NCBI GenBank assembly: GCA_937949945.1
Contig: CALFEQ010000183.1
Coordinates: 1-52,815 of the forward strand
Source: an uncultured Myxococcales bacterium
Lineage (GTDB): Bacteria > Myxococcota_A > Polyangia > Polyangiales > Polyangiaceae
DNA: 52,815 bases
Direction: 5' to 3'
Position numbers and translations under genes: made by a program. The stretch's first letter is position 1. Each line of letters starts with the position of its first letter. The notes under the pieces are model-generated. The model ran no database searches. It saw nothing but the letters and a program-made list of their open reading frames with translations, and was not told the origin of the DNA. Shown here piece after piece: positions 34,573-42,922 of this stretch.

Positions 34573-35403
34573 TCACCGGCGCTGCAGCCGCTTGGCGGGC
34601 TTCACCGCCCTCGCCGGATCACATAGCCACTCGGCCAACTGGGCTACCCACGGATCCGACCGATCGAGCGTTCGGAGGGCCTCCTCGAAGCTCGTGGTGC
34701 GACGGCCCCAGAGCTTCGCGAACGCCTTGCGGAGCGCCGCGATCGACGCCTCCGGCAGCCCACGGCGCTCGAGGCCGACCACGTTGAGCGCTCGCACCCG
34801 CGCGCGATCGCCCTGGACGATCACGAAGGGCGGGACGTCCCGCTCGCACATGGCGCCCGCGGCGACGAACGCGCTCTGCCCCACGCGGAGGTGCTGCGCG
34901 ACGCCCGCGCTGCCGCCGAACGTGACCCAGTCCTCCACGACGACGTGACCGGCGAGCTGCACGGCGTTGGCGACGACGCAGCGGGAACCGACGACGACGT
35001 CGTGCGCGACGTGACAGCCGGCCATGAACAGGTTGTGCGAACCGATCCTCGTCGCTTCTCCGCAGCTCGAGGCGTTCACGGTGACGCTCTCGCGGAAGAC
35101 GTTGTGATCGCCGATCTCGACGGTGTAACGCGGCACGACCGCGCCGGCGCTGGGCGAACGCGTGCCGCCGGACTCGGACGACGCGTCCTTCCTGACCTGC
35201 GCCTCGCCGCCGATCACCGTGAAGGGGTGGAGCACGTTTCCTTCACCGATCGTGGTCCTTCCGGCGACGACGACGTGACTGAGAAGCACGGTGCCCGCCC
35301 CGATCCGCACGCCCGCGTGCACGTGACAGAACGGGCCGATGGAGACGCCGTCTGCGATCTCCGCCTCGGGATCGACGATCGCGGTGGGGTGGACACGATG
35401 CAT
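34573..35403 (-). CDS. lpxA: UDP-N-acetylglucosamine acyltransferase LpxA
   Basis: 276 residues with hexapeptide repeats of the left-handed beta-helix (IGPFCHVHAGVRIGAGTVLLSHVVV) and a helical C-terminal domain. FMAGCHVAHDVVVGSRC holds the catalytic His of the family. It transfers a 3-hydroxyacyl chain to UDP-GlcNAc, the first lipid A step. Relative to the usual sequence there is an insertion of about a dozen residues (SSESGGTRSPSAG) between strands, before VVPRYTVEIGDHNVFRE. It is the last gene of the Skp-LpxD-FabZ-LpxA series, 1 bp behind fabZ. Confidence 0.95.
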   Translation of the reverse strand: MHRVHPTAIVDPEAEIADGVSIGPFCHVHAGVRIGAGTVLLSHVVVAGRTTIGEGNVLHPFTVIGGEAQVRKDASSESGGTRSPSAGAVVPRYTVEIGDHNVFRESVTVNASSCGEATRIGSHNLFMAGCHVAHDVVVGSRCVVANAVQLAGHVVVEDWVTFGGSAGVAQHLRVGQSAFVAAGAMCERDVPPFVIVQGDRARVRALNVVGLERRGLPEASIAALRKAFAKLWGRRTTSFEEALRTLDRSDPWVAQLAEWLCDPARAVKPAKRLQRR

Positions 35404-35404
35404 G

Positions 35405-35866
35405 TCAGCCGGGTCGATCGACGACGCTCGCGAGGAGCTCGCCTTGGGCGCACAGCGTACCGTCGACGCTTGCCTCGCCGCGCAGCTTCCATACGTTGGT
35501 CCGGTGGTGGACGACGGTCACCTCGAGATCGAGCCGGTCGCCGGGGACGACCGGGCGCCGGAACTTCGCCTTGTCGATGCCGAGGAAGTAGAGAAGGCTC
35601 GTCGACTCGTCGAAAGGCTCGCTCGCATACGCGAGGATCCCGCCGATCTGCGCGAGCGCCTCGATGATGAGCACGCCGGGCATGATCGGAGTCTTCGGAA
35701 AGTGTCCGAGGAACCACGGCTCGTTCATGCTGACGCACTTGTGACCGCGGATGCGCTCGTGAGGCACCAAGTCCGTCACACGGTCGACCATCACGAACGG
35801 CCACCGGTGGGGCAAGACCTGGAGGATGCGCTCGATGTCGAGCTCCGTGCGCTGCTCCTTGCTCAC
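35405..35866 (-). CDS. fabZ: 3-hydroxyacyl-ACP dehydratase FabZ
   Basis: 153 residues. The hot-dog fold signature LGHFPKTPIMPGVLIIEALAQ carries the catalytic His and the central helix with Glu. The N-terminus ERILQVLPHRWPFVMVDRV is typical. It dehydrates 3-hydroxyacyl-ACP in fatty acid synthesis and competes with LpxA/LpxD for the same acyl donors. The start overlaps the lpxD stop by 4 bp, and the stop is 1 bp before lpxA. Confidence 0.96.
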   Translation of the reverse strand: MSKEQRTELDIERILQVLPHRWPFVMVDRVTDLVPHERIRGHKCVSMNEPWFLGHFPKTPIMPGVLIIEALAQIGGILAYASEPFDESTSLLYFLGIDKAKFRRPVVPGDRLDLEVTVVHHRTNVWKLRGEASVDGTLCAQGELLASVVDRPG

Positions 35867-36921
35867 TCTTCGTCTCCCAAAGGGGGCCTGTTCCGCAGCG
35901 CGGCGCTCGCGCTCGCGACCGGCACGCCGACATCACCGGCCGCCTCTGCGTCGGGTGGCGCGGGGAGGGTGACGGCGGCGCGAGACGCCGCCGCAGCGGT
36001 GGAAGATGCAGCGAACGGCGTGGGCGAGCTCTTCGGCGCCGCTGCCCCGCCGCGCGGCCGCTCGACGGCGAGGCGGTACAGCGCCGCCAGCCCCCTCAGC
36101 CAGCGCGCGCGTTCGACGGCTGGATAGCCTGCGACGGTCGCGCCTGCCGGCACGTCACCGATCACGCCGCTCTTCGCGGCGATCCTGGCGCCGTCGCCGA
36201 TGACGAGATGATCGGCGATCCCGACCTGGCCTCCGATGAGGACGTCCTTGCCGATCACGACGGAGCCCGCGATCCCGGTCTGCGCCGCGATCATCGTGCC
36301 CTCACCGATCTCGCAGTTGTGACCGACGTGGACCTGGGCATCGAGCTTCGCGCCACGACGGATGATCGTCGGGCCGATCGTGCCCGCCGCGATCGTGCAG
36401 AGCGGGCCGATGTGCACGTCGTCCTCGATGATGACGCCGCCGAGCTGCGGGATCGCGCGTCTCTTGCCGCCGTCGCCGGTCGCGAAGCCGAAGCCGGGGG
36501 CGCCGATGACCGCGCCGGCGCCGATCGTCACGCGCGATCCGATGCGCACGCGAGGATGGAGGTGGACGCCTGGTCCGATGGAGCAGTCTGCACCGATCGA
36601 CGGCTCGTCGGCCGGAGCGTCGGCGGTGTCGAGCAGCTCGGCGAGCGCCCACGCGGCGTGAGGATGGAACCATCCCGGCAGCGAGCCGACGTCCCCACGC
36701 TTGCCGAAGGCCTCGTCGACGAGGAGAAACGCTCCTCGCGCCGAGGCCCGGATCGCGTCGTCGATGTAGCGAGCGTCGAGAAGGACCGTGAGGTCACCCG
36801 CCGCGGCGCGTTTCGTGGGCACGAGCCTTCGGACGGTACCCCTCACGCCGTTGCGGAGCTCCCCCCCGTGACGTTGTGCAAGGGCTTCGATCGAGCGCGG
36901 AGCGAGCGGAACGCCGATCAC
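35863..36921 (-). CDS. lpxD: UDP-3-O-acylglucosamine N-acyltransferase LpxD
   Basis: 352 residues. The N-terminal uridine-binding domain leads into hexapeptide repeats (IGADCSIGPGVHLHPRVRIGSRVTIGAGAVIG) and GFGFATGDGGKRRAIPQLGGVIIEDDV. The pattern and VHVGHNCEIGEGTMIAAQTGIAGSVVIG match LpxD. It adds the second acyl chain in lipid A synthesis. The C-terminal 60 residues (PRGGAAAPKSSPTPFAASS onwards) are an Ala/Pro-rich tail unlike the usual helical end. It overlaps skp by 4 bp at its start and fabZ by 4 bp at its end. Confidence 0.95.
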   Translation of the reverse strand: MIGVPLAPRSIEALAQRHGGELRNGVRGTVRRLVPTKRAAAGDLTVLLDARYIDDAIRASARGAFLLVDEAFGKRGDVGSLPGWFHPHAAWALAELLDTADAPADEPSIGADCSIGPGVHLHPRVRIGSRVTIGAGAVIGAPGFGFATGDGGKRRAIPQLGGVIIEDDVHIGPLCTIAAGTIGPTIIRRGAKLDAQVHVGHNCEIGEGTMIAAQTGIAGSVVIGKDVLIGGQVGIADHLVIGDGARIAAKSGVIGDVPAGATVAGYPAVERARWLRGLAALYRLAVERPRGGAAAPKSSPTPFAASSTAAAASRAAVTLPAPPDAEAAGDVGVPVASASAALRNRPPLGDEE

Positions 36922-37484
36922 TTCTTCTGCGCCGGCGCAGGCGCCGGGGCAGAAGCGCCGCCTCCCGCGCCGCTGTTGTACATCTGGATGCAGCGATCCG
37001 TCAGATCGAGGTCACCGCGGACATAGGCGACGGTCGCCTTGTCGACGACGATGTCGATGTTCTCCGTCGTCGCGATCCGCTTGATGATCTGCATGATCTT
37101 CTCGAAGACCGGATCGGTGAGCTCCTTCTGCTTCTTCTCAAGCTCCTTGTTGTACTCGACGAAGATCGCCTGGAGCTCCATCATCTGCTTCTGCCAGTCG
37201 TTGACGCGCTTCTCGAGCGCCTCCTTCGGCAGCACCTTCGCCTGCTTGTCGATCTCCTCGCGCTGACGCTGGAGATCGCTCTGCTTCTTGTTCAGCTCCT
37301 GCTGGCGGCTGTCGAACAGCTTCTTCAGCGTGGCTTGCGCGCGGAGGCCGTCCTCCGTGCTGGCGACGGCGCGCTGAACGTCGACGACGGCAACCTTCGT
37401 CTCGGCGGAGGCGGCGCCCGAGAAGAGGAGGAAGAGGGAAGCGATCGCAGAGGAGAGGAAGGCCGAGACGACGCGATGGCTCAT
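36918..37484 (-). CDS. skp: periplasmic chaperone OmpH/Skp
   Basis: 188 residues. A Sec signal peptide (about 1-27, ends GAASA) is followed by KVAVVDVQRAVASTEDG, the conserved Skp opening strand, then two long coiled-coil arms rich in Lys, Glu and Gln (about 60-130), and a closing IDIVVDKATVAYV strand. The tail is Gly/Ala/Pro-rich. It holds unfolded outer-membrane proteins in the periplasm. It heads the lipid A operon. In many proteobacteria bamA precedes skp, but here a 490-bp non-coding stretch does. Confidence 0.93.
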   Translation of the reverse strand: MSHRVVSAFLSSAIASLFLLFSGAASAETKVAVVDVQRAVASTEDGLRAQATLKKLFDSRQQELNKKQSDLQRQREEIDKQAKVLPKEALEKRVNDWQKQMMELQAIFVEYNKELEKKQKELTDPVFEKIMQIIKRIATTENIDIVVDKATVAYVRGDLDLTDRCIQMYNSGAGGGASAPAPAPAQKK

Positions 37485-37975
37485 GGGGGGCCCGGGTAGC
37501 GAATGCGGCCGCGCGGGTCAAGCGAGCATTCAGCCGAGCTCGTAGGTTTCCCTCCCGTCCTTCCGGCCCTTCCCCGTCGTTGGCTCCCCGGCCGTCCCCT
37601 GCGCGTCCCGTCGAAGGCCCACGCCGGACGAGAGGGTTACACAGTGATCAAGGCGCCCACGCTCTAGCGCAACCGGTGGCCGCACCCCGCGGCGAGCCAC
37701 GAGCCGACCTGACGGTGCCGACGGTCGACCTCGTACCAAGGACGCCGGAGAGGACGCCGGCGTTGCGCGTGACGAGAACCACCGTTTACACCCGAGTTGG
37801 CAATCGGGTCCTACGGTCGCCGGCGGTCCGAACGAAAACCGGGCATTTCCTCGAAGGATCGCGGGCTCCCCCGGCGTGGACCGGATGGCACGGCGCGTGG
37901 ATACTGACGGAAGGCACCTCAATGCAGCCGCCTCGACGACGAGGGCCGCTGGCGTTGGTGACGGAGGAATCGCCC
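37485..37975. other. divergent intergenic region upstream of skp and the Cys-rich gene
   Basis: About 490 bp without a supported gene. The frame of the next gene stays open back to 37580, but the coding look and the ribosome binding site only start at 37976. A weak promoter pair is listed separately. The skp promoter must lie here too but is not recognisable by eye. Confidence 0.5.
37785..37814 (+). promoter_or_regulatory. possible sigma-70 type promoter of the Cys-rich gene
   Basis: TTTACA (37785-37790) and TCCTAC (37809-37814) are 18 bp apart. The spacer itself contains the inverted repeat CCCGA/TCGGG (37791-37795, 37804-37808), a possible operator. The leader would be about 160 bp. Match quality is low. 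Confidence 0.25.
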
Positions 37976-39001
37976 ATGACGTCTCGCTTCTCTTCGAGCC
38001 TGGTGATCGGCGCGCTCGGCGCGCTGGGCGTCATCGCCTGGGGCTGCGGTCCGGGAGCTGAGATCCGGTACTACTGCGACTCGACGGGGTGCTTCGACTG
38101 CGATGCCTACGGGTGCTCGCCCGTGACTGCCCCCGCTCGCCCCGCCTGCACGGGCAACGCGAGCTGCCCACCGGGCACCGTCTGCACGACGACGGGATGC
38201 GCGACGGAGTGCTCGACGGACGCCCAATGCCCGAAGGGCGAGACCTGTCAGGGCGGTCTCTGCTCTCCGCCAGGCAAGGACCCCGGGTCGCGGAAGGAGT
38301 GCACGACGACCGACGACTGCGGATCCGGCAAGGCGTGCAGGGCCGGGAAGTGCGAAGCGTGCGGAGGCACCGAGGGTCCCTGTCCCTGCGAGACCTCGAA
38401 GGACTGCGGCGACGGTTTCACCTGCATCGCAGGCGCCTGCACACCGACGAAGGACACGTGCAGGTACTCGAGCGATTGCGAGGGTGACAAGGTCTGCGCC
38501 GACGGCCAGTGCCTCGCGAGCTGCGAGGCGGCGACGTGCGGAGACGGATTCACGTGCGACAAGGGCGTGTGCCGACCGACGCCCGGCGGCGGCGGCGGGG
38601 GTGGCGGCGGCCCCGCATGCGAGTCGGACGCGGAGTGCACGTCCCCGGACGCGCCCAACTGCGTCAGCGGCTCCTGCGTGAAGTCCTGCAGCGGCGACGC
38701 CGATTGCGGCACGGGCAAGTACTGCAACCAGGGCGCGTGCGTGGTCGACACCCGACCGGCCCAACCGAAGTGCGCCACCGACGCCGACTGCGGCGGAGCG
38801 GGCGGACCTCCGCAGAAGTGCCTTGCGGGCTACTGCAAGTACCCCTGCACGGACGACCAATACTGCCGGACGATCGACACCCGCATCGGCTACTGCGCGA
38901 AGGACGGCGTCTGCCGTACCGCCACCGAGGCGAACGCGCAGTGCTTCGGCCCGGGCGAGTGCCCGGCCGGCAAGTCGTGCATCGACAATACGTGTCGGTA
39001 G
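37976..39001 (+). CDS. cysteine-rich secreted protein (Dickkopf-like repeats)
   Basis: 341 residues from the ATG at 37976, which has GGAGGA 7 nt before it. The signal peptide leads to AWGCGPG, possibly a lipobox. The rest consists of about eight repeats of the form C-x3-DC-x5-C-x4-C, such as CSTDAQCPKGETCQGGLC, CETSKDCGDGFTCIAGAC and CATDADCGGAGGPPQKC. A poly-Gly run (about residues 201-211) splits them. Such Cys-rich tandem modules are typical of myxobacterial surface proteins and resemble eukaryotic Dickkopf/EB modules. Many disulphides are expected, so it should be extracellular or on the outer membrane. Function unknown. It ends before a strong hairpin. Confidence 0.8.
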   Translation: MTSRFSSSLVIGALGALGVIAWGCGPGAEIRYYCDSTGCFDCDAYGCSPVTAPARPACTGNASCPPGTVCTTTGCATECSTDAQCPKGETCQGGLCSPPGKDPGSRKECTTTDDCGSGKACRAGKCEACGGTEGPCPCETSKDCGDGFTCIAGACTPTKDTCRYSSDCEGDKVCADGQCLASCEAATCGDGFTCDKGVCRPTPGGGGGGGGGPACESDAECTSPDAPNCVSGSCVKSCSGDADCGTGKYCNQGACVVDTRPAQPKCATDADCGGAGGPPQKCLAGYCKYPCTDDQYCRTIDTRIGYCAKDGVCRTATEANAQCFGPGECPAGKSCIDNTCR

Positions 39002-39105
39002 GAGGGCTCCAGGCTCCGGGCTCCAGGGAGGGCGCACCTGCGGAGCACGCCGAATGCGACACGAAGCTCTCGGCTCCGGGCTCCAGTCTCCAGTTCTGCG
39101 GGTTT

Positions 39106-39126
39106 GGGGCGCGCTTCGCGCGCCCC
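39106..39126. terminator. bidirectional terminator
   Basis: GGGGCGCGC at 39106-39114 pairs with GCGCGCCCC at 39118-39126 around a TTC loop (9 bp). It lies between the convergent Cys-rich and CDF genes. Confidence 0.7.
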
Positions 39127-39127
39127 T

Positions 39128-39206
39128 CCTCAGACGCTGAGGTCCGAGGTCTGAGGTCTGAGGTCTGAGGTCTGAGGTCTGAGGTCTGAGGCCTGAGGTC
39201 CGAAGT
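39128..39206. repeat. heptamer array CTGAGGT
   Basis: Ten tandem heptamers run from 39137 to 39206. Seven are CTGAGGT and three are variants (CCGAGGT, CTGAGGC, CCGAAGT). The array ends on the stop codon of the CDF gene. Just before it, CCTCAG-acg-CTGAGG (39128-39142) forms an inverted copy of the unit. Confidence 0.9.
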
Positions 39207-40246
39207 CAGTCGGGCTCGACCTGAATCGTCACGTACTCGACGTTCAACTCGTCTCGGACCGCCTCGCTCGCGCGCTTGGCGAGCGTGGGATCGTTCGTCG
39301 AGGCGCGCACGTGGGCGGTGACGGCATCGTGCCCGGTGCCGAGCGACCAGACGTGGACGGCGCTGACCCGCGATACGCCCGGGACGGCGAGCAACACCTT
39401 CTCGACCTTCGCCACCGGCAGGTGCACGGGCGCTGCCTCGAGGAGCACGAGCCCCGCGTCGCGTAACAAGCGAAGCGCGCCCACGACGAGGATCGCGACG
39501 ACGACGAAGCTCGCGATCGGATCGACGATCGACGGCGCTCCGAGGCGGATCGCCAGGCCGGCGATGAAAGCCGCGAGCGAGCCGAGCGCGTCGCCGAGGA
39601 GGTGAAGCCACGCACCTCGGATGTTGAGGGCGCCGACGGGGCGACCGTCGCCCCCGCCACCCTCGCCGTCGTGTCCGTGCGCGCCGTCCGAGTCGTGCGC
39701 GTGCTCGTGGTCGTCGTGATGCGCGTGACCGTGGTGGTGATGATGATGCCCGTGGCGACCGAGCACGCCGTGGAGCAGCCAGGCGTTGAAGCCGTTGACC
39801 ATCAGCGCGGCCGACGCGACGACGAGCATCACCTCCGACCGCGGCGTCGCCGGATGCTCGAGGTGACCGATGGCGTCGCGTACGAGCTCGACGGCGACGC
39901 CGAGAACGAGAGCGCCGTTCGCGATCGCGGCCATCGGCTCGGCGCGGCGCAGGCCGAAGGTGAAGCGCGCGCTCGGGCGCCGGATCGCGAGTCGTAGCGC
40001 GCCCAGGCTGATCGCGAGCGCGAGCACGTCCATCAAGAGGTGGTAGGCGTCGGCCTCGAGGACGTCGCTGCGCGCAATCTTCGCGGCGACGAGCTCGACG
40101 ACGAAGAACACCGCGATGAGGACGAAGACGGCGAGGAGGCGCGCTCGTTGCCTGCGCTCGACGGCCGAGAGCGCGATCGCCTCGGCCGTGCGGTCTCTGC
40201 GCGACCCTGCGGTCCGCGAGTCCTTTGCTTCGGCAGTCGCTCCCAT
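39206..40246 (-). CDS. cation diffusion facilitator (zinc/cobalt type) transporter
   Basis: 346 residues with six membrane helices. Two HxxxD metal sites are present: H69/D73 (AYHLLMD) in helix 2 and H215/D219 (WLHLLGD) in helix 5. A His-rich cytosolic loop (about 164-192) holds HGHHHHHHGHAHHDDHEHAH, the feature of zinc-type CDF members. The C-terminal domain (KVEKVLLAVPGVSRVSAVHVWSLG) is the cytosolic dimer domain that senses metal. It exports Zn2+ or a related cation in exchange for protons. The start ATG overlaps the stop of the gene before it by 1 bp (TGATG), so translation is coupled to that cyclic-nucleotide domain protein. Confidence 0.93.
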   Translation of the reverse strand: MGATAEAKDSRTAGSRRDRTAEAIALSAVERRQRARLLAVFVLIAVFFVVELVAAKIARSDVLEADAYHLLMDVLALAISLGALRLAIRRPSARFTFGLRRAEPMAAIANGALVLGVAVELVRDAIGHLEHPATPRSEVMLVVASAALMVNGFNAWLLHGVLGRHGHHHHHHGHAHHDDHEHAHDSDGAHGHDGEGGGGDGRPVGALNIRGAWLHLLGDALGSLAAFIAGLAIRLGAPSIVDPIASFVVVAILVVGALRLLRDAGLVLLEAAPVHLPVAKVEKVLLAVPGVSRVSAVHVWSLGTGHDAVTAHVRASTNDPTLAKRASEAVRDELNVEYVTIQVEPD

Positions 40247-41604
40247 CAGACGAGGTCGTAGCCCTCGGTGAGCGCCACCGTCGTACCGGCGAGCACGCTC
40301 GACGTCTCCTCGTCGCGCTGTACGGCGCAGAGGTACAGCCCAGCGAGGATCGCGGGATGATCCCGGATGAGATCGATGAAGTCCTCCTTGGGGAGGTGGA
40401 GGGTCACCGTCGGGTGCACCGCGACGACGTCCGCGTTCGCCTTGCGCCGGAGCACGAGCGCGACCTCGCCGACGGTCTCGCCGACGCCGAGCGTCGCGAT
40501 GACGAAGTTCTCCCCACCCTCCTCGCGTCCGATGACGGCGACCTCGCCCGACGCGATGAGATGGAGACCGGTCGACTCGGTCCCGTCGACGATGAGCTTC
40601 TCGCCCTTCTCGAACACCTTCGTCTCGAACCGCTCGACGAGCGCAGGCCGCTCGTGCGGCGGAACCGAGAGCAGGACCTTCGACGTGCGCACGAGGTTCG
40701 CGACCATGCGCCGCCGGCAGTGCGCCGCCAGCTCGACTCCGACCGCCGGCATCTTCTCCGCGACGGCCTCGAGCGCCTCGCGACGAGCCACGAGGAGGAT
40801 CGAGGGCCGACACGCGACCACGCTCGCCGCACGCGGCGCCCTCGACAAGAGCGCCATCTCGCCGAAGAGCGCGCCGTTGGTGAGACGCGCGAGCGTCACC
40901 GTCTTGCCGTCTGCGTCGGTGCGACGGACCTCGAGCTCTCCGCGAGCCACGATGTACGCCTCGGCGCCTTCCTCGCCCTCGGAGATGACGGCCTTTCCCG
41001 CGGGGACCGTGATCATCTCGAAGCAGCCGATGAGCGCGCGAAGTGCGTCCTTGGGCAGCGCGCTGAACAGCGACAGCGGCGCGATCAGCGGCAGGGCCGA
41101 GTCGGCGAGCGACTCGTAGTCCTTCGACGCATCGTGGATGATCTCCGTCGCCTTCGAGAGGAGCGCGGGCCCGCTCAAGAAAGAGCTGAGAGGCTGGAAG
41201 CTCGCATCGTGCGGAAGCGGCGGCGGAGGCGGGCTCGCGTCGTCGGAGAGCCGCGGCGACCCGGCACAGAACGCGCTCGCGATTTCGTCGAGGTGCTTGT
41301 CGACGTCGACCCCGAGGAGCTTGAGGTCCCCGACCGCGGCGACGGCGAGCGGAAGGTTGCCCGTGTCGATCGCGCGCTTCACGCCCAGCTCGAAGCCCTC
41401 GATCGCCGCCTCCGTGCGCCCGGCGTCCGCGAGCAGGCGGCACGTCAGGATGAGCGCGCTCGGGATCGACATGTCCTTCTGGACGACCGCAGCGCTCCAT
41501 CGCAAGGCGGCTTCGCGCTCGCCGGCGAGCAGGAGTGCGAGCGCTCGATCGAGCGGTGAATCGACCGTCTGCGCGCCGGGCAAGACCGGCGGGGCCCTGT
41601 GCAT
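40246..41604 (-). CDS. protein with two cyclic-nucleotide-binding domains
   Basis: 452 residues from the ATG at 41604 (MHRAPPVLPGAQ). The N-terminal about 160 residues are TPR-like helices (LALLLAGEREAALRWSAAVVQKD). Two cNMP-type domains follow in tandem: the first has EGEEGAEAYIVARGELEV and LTNGALFGEMALLSRAPRAASVVA, the second has ESTGLHLIASGEVAVIG and LGVGETVGEVALVLRRKANADVVA. The glycine and Glu of the binding cassette are visible in both, and the first has the R-A-A-S motif needed for cyclic nucleotide binding. There is no DNA-binding domain. It probably acts as a cNMP-sensing protein coupled to the downstream CDF transporter. Confidence 0.82.
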   Translation of the reverse strand: MHRAPPVLPGAQTVDSPLDRALALLLAGEREAALRWSAAVVQKDMSIPSALILTCRLLADAGRTEAAIEGFELGVKRAIDTGNLPLAVAAVGDLKLLGVDVDKHLDEIASAFCAGSPRLSDDASPPPPPLPHDASFQPLSSFLSGPALLSKATEIIHDASKDYESLADSALPLIAPLSLFSALPKDALRALIGCFEMITVPAGKAVISEGEEGAEAYIVARGELEVRRTDADGKTVTLARLTNGALFGEMALLSRAPRAASVVACRPSILLVARREALEAVAEKMPAVGVELAAHCRRRMVANLVRTSKVLLSVPPHERPALVERFETKVFEKGEKLIVDGTESTGLHLIASGEVAVIGREEGGENFVIATLGVGETVGEVALVLRRKANADVVAVHPTVTLHLPKEDFIDLIRDHPAILAGLYLCAVQRDEETSSVLAGTTVALTEGYDLV

Positions 41605-41841
41605 GGGATTGGCTCGTATACTACACCGCTCGGTGCCGCCCGCCTCCGTCACGCGCGGGGAGCCGACGACGGCGGCACGACGTTTCGGCAGGTCCGGCCA
41701 CGGCCGAACCCCCAACGATTGCAGCGCGTGGCGCGTCGCGACGCCCGCGAAACAAGCTCGACCGCTCGGCCGAACGCCGGCAGGGCTTCGCCTCGGCGAA
41801 GGCCTCTCGGCGGACGTCGGCGCGACGTCGGCGCAGGGCCG

Positions 41842-42897
41842 TCAGTCGTCGTCGCCGAGGCTGCGATAGCTCTCCGAGCGGCGGTCGATGAAGGAGCTCA
41901 GCGCGTTCGCGGTCGCAGCGACGAGCGGAACGACCTTCGGGTAATCCATCCTCGTCGGTCCGATCACGCCCACCGAGCCCGCGGCTCGTCCCTGGTTCCG
42001 GTACGGGGCGCCGACGATGGCGAGCTGCCCGCCGCCGAGATCGCCCGCCTCGCGGCCGACCACGACCGTCGTGCCGCTCGCGGCCAGCGTGGCGTCGAGC
42101 AGGCGGACGATCGCGTCCGCTTCGTCGAGCGCGGTCACGACGTCCTTCAGACCGGGCCCCTCGGCGAACTCCGGGAGACCAAGGAGCTTGGCGCGTCCTT
42201 CGATGACGATGTCGGCCTTGGTGTCCGCGGCGGCCACGGCCGCTTCGCCGAGCTCGAACGCCCGCTTCTTCAACTCGTCCGCCCGCACCCGCTCGCTCTG
42301 AAGCCGGCGCATGAAGAGCTCGCGCAGCTCTCCGAGAGAGCGCCCCTCGATCACGTCGTCGAGGAGGTTGTGAATCTTCGTCAGCTCGTCCTCGGTGACG
42401 TCGGACTTGACGAAGCGATTGAGCACGGTGCCGTTCGCCATCACGACGACCGCGAGCACCTCGCCCGGCACCGTGCGGATGAAGCGCAGGTGCTTGAGGG
42501 TCATCGTCTCCGCCTTCGGCGTCATCACGACGGCGGCGGTCCCCGTCAGCTCAGAAAGAAGCTTGCCCGTCTCGCGAAGGAGGTTGGCGCCCGGCTCGAG
42601 CTCGGAGAAGCGCAGCATGATGTGCGCGGTCTCCTCGTCCGTGAGCTGCCGGACCTCCATCATGGCGTCGATGAAGAGCCGGAAGGCCTTGTCGGTCGGC
42701 ACACGGCCAGCGCTCGTGTGCGGCTGGTGCAGGTAACCGAGCTCCTCGAGATCCGCGAGGACGTTCCGAATGCTCGCGGGAGAAAGCTCGATGCCGCGCT
42801 TCGAGAGCGTCCGCGACCCGACGGGTTCACCAGTCGCGACGAACTCCGTGATGCATGCGTACAGGATCTGTTTGGCGCGCGGCGACAGCTCCGCCAT
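41842..42897 (-). CDS. hrcA: heat-inducible transcription repressor HrcA
   Basis: 351 residues. The N-terminal winged helix (SPRAKQILYACITEFVATGEPVGSRTLSKR, then SPASIRNVLADLEELGYLHQPHTSAGRVPTDKAFRLFID) is the HrcA signature. A GAF-like domain (LKHLRFIRTVPGEVLAVVVMANGTV) and a C-terminal GVIGPTRMDYPKVVPLV segment follow. HrcA represses groE and dnaK genes through CIRCE. Here no grpE, dnaK or dnaJ is next to it, and no CIRCE element (TTAGCACTC type) is seen upstream. A CCGAAG/CTTCGG inverted repeat lies just before the start instead. The length matches the family. Confidence 0.96.
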   Translation of the reverse strand: MAELSPRAKQILYACITEFVATGEPVGSRTLSKRGIELSPASIRNVLADLEELGYLHQPHTSAGRVPTDKAFRLFIDAMMEVRQLTDEETAHIMLRFSELEPGANLLRETGKLLSELTGTAAVVMTPKAETMTLKHLRFIRTVPGEVLAVVVMANGTVLNRFVKSDVTEDELTKIHNLLDDVIEGRSLGELRELFMRRLQSERVRADELKKRAFELGEAAVAAADTKADIVIEGRAKLLGLPEFAEGPGLKDVVTALDEADAIVRLLDATLAASGTTVVVGREAGDLGGGQLAIVGAPYRNQGRAAGSVGVIGPTRMDYPKVVPLVAATANALSSFIDRRSESYRSLGDDD

Positions 42898-42902
42898 GAC
42901 AT

Positions 42903-42922
42903 CCGAAGTTTAGCAGCTTCGG
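42903..42922. promoter_or_regulatory. inverted repeat before hrcA
   Basis: CCGAAG at 42903-42908 and CTTCGG at 42917-42922 are separated by 8 bp and end 5 bp from the hrcA start codon. They could be an autoregulatory operator or a hairpin in the message that limits ribosome access, since no clear Shine-Dalgarno sequence is present. Confidence 0.35.

Noticed and set aside
34610..34670. tRNA-like D-loop string (AGCCCAGTTGGCCGAGTGG on the minus strand)
   Set aside because: It lies inside the conserved C-terminus of lpxA (DPWVAQLAEWLCDPARA) and no acceptor or T-arm follows.
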